From: Candidatus Puniceispirillum sp.
GTDB taxonomy: Bacteria; Pseudomonadota; Alphaproteobacteria; Puniceispirillales; Puniceispirillaceae
Assembly: GCA_016778895.1 (NCBI GenBank)
Contig: JADHOR010000006.1
Location: 38,819-102,818, forward strand
Length of the DNA: 64,000 nt
Direction of reading: 5' to 3'
Part shown: positions 62,070 through 64,000 of the stretch, in pieces
Layout: each line of letters begins with the position of its first letter
Numbering within the stretch: the stretch's first letter is position 1
The notes under the pieces: generated by a model
What the model saw: the letters and a program-made list of their open reading frames with translations, nothing else
Databases searched by the model: none
What the model was told of the DNA's origin: nothing
Program-made: the position numbers and the translations under genes

Positions 62070-62406
62070 AACCAGCACTGATTTTGAAGCCTGATACCTA
62101 ATTGATCGTAAAGATTAGAATGAGGACGGCCCCTGTTAAGAGAGCTTCCAACATTTAGCCAACCTCACTTGTGGTTGGCTACGTCTTTTAATGTCTTGGA
62201 TACGCGATACCTAAATTCTTCAATCACCGTTTTCTTGTTCTAGCTGAAAATACGCAGATCTTCGGTTGCTAATGCATTAGTAAGCAGCTGTTTCTTGTTT
62301 CCGAATGACTATGACAGCGGGAGAATAGGAATGTTTTGCTCGACTATTCAAACATAGTCAAAAGCTGTTGTTTGAGTCTCCAGCATTTTTTTGATGGCAA
62401 TTCTGT
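62070..62406. other. Intergenic region after livM
   Basis: About 340 nt between convergent livM and an MFS gene. It holds the hairpin at 62157-62180; apart from that I see no gene or RNA. Confidence 0.55.
62157..62180. terminator. Possible terminator of the liv unit
   Basis: AGCCAACC and GGTTGGCT form a perfect 8-bp stem with an 8-nt loop; ACGTCTTTT follows. It lies about 90 nt past the livM stop. Placement fits a terminator, but the T tract is interrupted. Confidence 0.45.
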
Positions 62407-63630
62407 CTAACACCAAATTTTTTGTAAACGCCAAGTCACAAAGGCAATCAGAGCCAGCCCGGAAGCACCCGATATTGCGATTGCGGTACCTGCTGAGGTC
62501 AGCTCTGCAATCATACCTATGTTTATAACGCCCAAGGGCCCGGCTCCAATACACGCGGCTAAAACTCCCATTATTCTTGATCGGTACTCAGGCGCCGTCT
62601 CATTTAAAATGATTGTTGATTGCATCACAGTAAAACATGCGATTCCAATACCAGCAAAAAATAAAATCACCACAGCCACTCCGTAGAGCGTGAATTTAGA
62701 CGCAATCAAAAGACAACCCAAGAATGTCATTGAGCCAATTAGGAATAAACGTTGAAAATATTTTTTGTGATTTGCCCGCAAAGCCAATATCACTGAGCCC
62801 AAAACTGCACCGCCACCCTCTGCAGAGGCAAGTAACCCCACAAATACAGGTCCGGCTTGAAAGTTTTCCGATGCCCACGCTGGTAAAATCGCTACATAGG
62901 CAAAACCAAAAAGGTTTATTATTACCGTAATTACAAACACACCGGTAATCACCTGATTGCGTCCGACATATACAAGCCCTGTCTTTAACCTCGCAAAAAG
63001 TTTTTCCGAACTTTTCGTTGGGCTTGATCTCTGCGGTGGAGTTAATTTAATCGCAAATACAACAGTTAGCCCATAAATAAATGCCGCTATCGTGTAAGCG
63101 CCACCTAACCCAACGGTTTGGAATGCCACTCCACCAACTAAAGGGCCAATCATACGGGTTGCACTATTAGTTAAGCTTTCAAGAGACATCGCATTGCCCA
63201 GCCGCCTTGGCTTTACCACGTCTCCAACCAGAGTACGCCGGACGGGCCAGTCTGTTGCCCAACCGAGTCCATTAATAAACGCTAATGCAGCTAATAAAGG
63301 TAGGCTCACGATGTCAATAGCGGCTGCGACTGCGCCAATTCCAGCACTCAAAGTCATAACAGCACAGGTGCAGATTAGGATCCGCCTCCGGTCCATATTT
63401 TCAACAATGGCACCAATAATTGTGCCGAAAAGCACCATTGGCAACATGCGGAAAACTAACAGCATTGCCACCACAAAGGGCGATCCGGAAACTTGAAAAG
63501 TATAAATACCAATAACTAATATTTCCAGCCAGCGCATGGCGCCTCTGAGTCCGCCTATTGTCCATAGGCGCACGAATTCCTTATCCCTGAGAAGAGGTGA
63601 CAACTTATCAAACCCACTACCGCATCTCAA
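62407..63630 (-). CDS. MFS transporter (EntS-like exporter family)
   Basis: A 407-aa carrier with about 12 helices. FVRLWTIGGLRGAMRWLEILVIGIYTFQVSGSPFVVAMLLVFRMLPMVLFGTIIGAIVENMDRRRILI is the N-terminal pattern of the EntS/DUF894-type exporters, and MSLESLTNSATRMIGPLVGG a later hallmark. Such proteins export siderophores or drugs, or have unknown cargo; no siderophore gene is near. The start at 63630 is the first usable ATG. Confidence 0.78.
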   Translation of the reverse strand: MRCGSGFDKLSPLLRDKEFVRLWTIGGLRGAMRWLEILVIGIYTFQVSGSPFVVAMLLVFRMLPMVLFGTIIGAIVENMDRRRILICTCAVMTLSAGIGAVAAAIDIVSLPLLAALAFINGLGWATDWPVRRTLVGDVVKPRRLGNAMSLESLTNSATRMIGPLVGGVAFQTVGLGGAYTIAAFIYGLTVVFAIKLTPPQRSSPTKSSEKLFARLKTGLVYVGRNQVITGVFVITVIINLFGFAYVAILPAWASENFQAGPVFVGLLASAEGGGAVLGSVILALRANHKKYFQRLFLIGSMTFLGCLLIASKFTLYGVAVVILFFAGIGIACFTVMQSTIILNETAPEYRSRIMGVLAACIGAGPLGVINIGMIAELTSAGTAIAISGASGLALIAFVTWRLQKIWC

Positions 63631-63915
63631 CTGAATGGCCTCTTGTTATATTTCTTGGCAGGAATCAATAGGGCAGCTTTATTAAGCATATTATAATCAT
63701 AGGTTAACTAAGTAACTCGTTTATTAAGATATTCTTATTTCAACCAATGTGTTAGCACATGATGTGTTGGGCAGGTGGTGCCGGATGAGAAGTTCGATGC
63801 CTTTGCGAGGCAAGTTCAAGTCTAAAAACTCCCGCTATTCGGCCATTGATGGAAAGTTGGAGTGAATTCCTACTTTTAAGCAAGCTTGACATGATTAAAC
63901 ACCCACCCTCAGCAT

Positions 63916-64000
63916 TTAAATCTCCAAAACGATATTCCCAATAGTTTTCTGCGCTTCAACATCATCATGAGCCTCAGATATTTGATCTAAAGAATAGACC
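63916..64000 (-). CDS. C-terminal end of a quinone oxidoreductase / zinc-binding-type dehydrogenase (partial)
   Basis: The last 27 codons of a gene entering from the right edge. The frame reads VYSLDQISEAHDDVEAQKT followed by IGNIVLEI and a TAA at 63916-63918, matching the conserved C-terminal end of NADPH:quinone reductase-like MDR proteins (DQIAEAH...IGKIVL). Only the last secondary structures are visible, so the exact subfamily cannot be given. Confidence 0.72.
   Translation of the reverse strand, partial: VYSLDQISEAHDDVEAQKTIGNIVLEI

Noticed and set aside
1..64000. tRNA/rRNA genes, CRISPR arrays, insertion sequences or prophage genes
   Set aside because: No cloverleaf, rRNA stretch, spaced repeat series, transposase or integrase sequence was recognised; the short repeats found are only local duplications.

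Overview
This window comes from a free-living, probably marine, heterotrophic alphaproteobacterium. The base composition is moderate, with an AT-rich stretch around the sulfur-oxidation genes. The gene content combines thiosulfate oxidation (sox), an acryloyl-CoA reductase of the AcuI type, a xanthine-oxidase-family Mo hydroxylase operon, TRAP and branched-chain amino-acid ABC uptake systems, and many dehydrogenases for small organic acids. That mix resembles the SAR116 / Puniceispirillum group; this is an inference from gene content and no phylogeny was run. No tRNA, rRNA, CRISPR array, integrase or transposase was seen.

Layout. 1-9 kb: gabD, a beta-hydroxyacid dehydrogenase, hpt, an M24 peptidase gene broken by two in-frame stops, acuI, a rhodanese-like gene lacking its catalytic Cys, a TPR protein, a membrane zinc-ribbon protein and a second beta-hydroxyacid dehydrogenase. 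9-18.9 kb: pyruvate kinase, a DapA-family aldolase/lyase, a CoA-transferase, an acyl-CoA dehydrogenase, an M19 dipeptidase / YtoQ / dehydrogenase operon and an MFS carrier. 18.9-26 kb: a minus-strand operon for an undetermined catabolic route, with the three subunits of a Mo hydroxylase, an amidohydrolase, a CoxG-like protein and a ThDP enzyme. 26-36 kb: the sox locus, transcribed leftwards as soxR-soxS-soxXYZA-soxVW-soxCD-(metallo-beta-lactamase protein)-soxB. A terminator after soxA and three copies of a related AT-rich motif suggest separately controlled units. 36-44 kb: peroxiredoxin, an anchored alpha/beta hydrolase, slyX, an SDR, pgi, an AceE/MdeB-like 2-oxoacid dehydrogenase E1 and a divergent Lrp regulator. 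44-52 kb: a secreted FKBP-rhodanese fusion, 3-hydroxyisobutyrate dehydrogenase, a SABATH-type methyltransferase, and a TRAP transporter whose large subunit carries a C-terminal helical extension of about 320 residues. 52-56.4 kb: a class-I glutamine-amidotransferase-like hydrolase, a TPR protein, small membrane proteins, a SOUL-family protein and a photolyase/cryptochrome-like protein whose domains look swapped in order. 56.9-62 kb: livK-livG-livF-livH-livM. 62.4-64 kb: an MFS exporter and the C-terminal tail of a quinone-oxidoreductase-like gene.

How it fits together. Periplasmic Sox proteins oxidise thiosulfate, giving a chemolithoheterotrophic energy supplement. TRAP and Liv systems import organic acids and amino acids, and the dehydrogenases, CoA-transferase, acyl-CoA dehydrogenase and E1 component feed their carbon into central metabolism. 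Both solute-binding-protein genes (dctP and livK) are followed at once by a hairpin ahead of the permease genes, a layout that would favour surplus binding protein. The least ordinary items are the apparently permuted photolyase coupled to a SOUL protein, the SABATH methyltransferase linked to an enlarged TRAP transporter, and the Mo hydroxylase operon.
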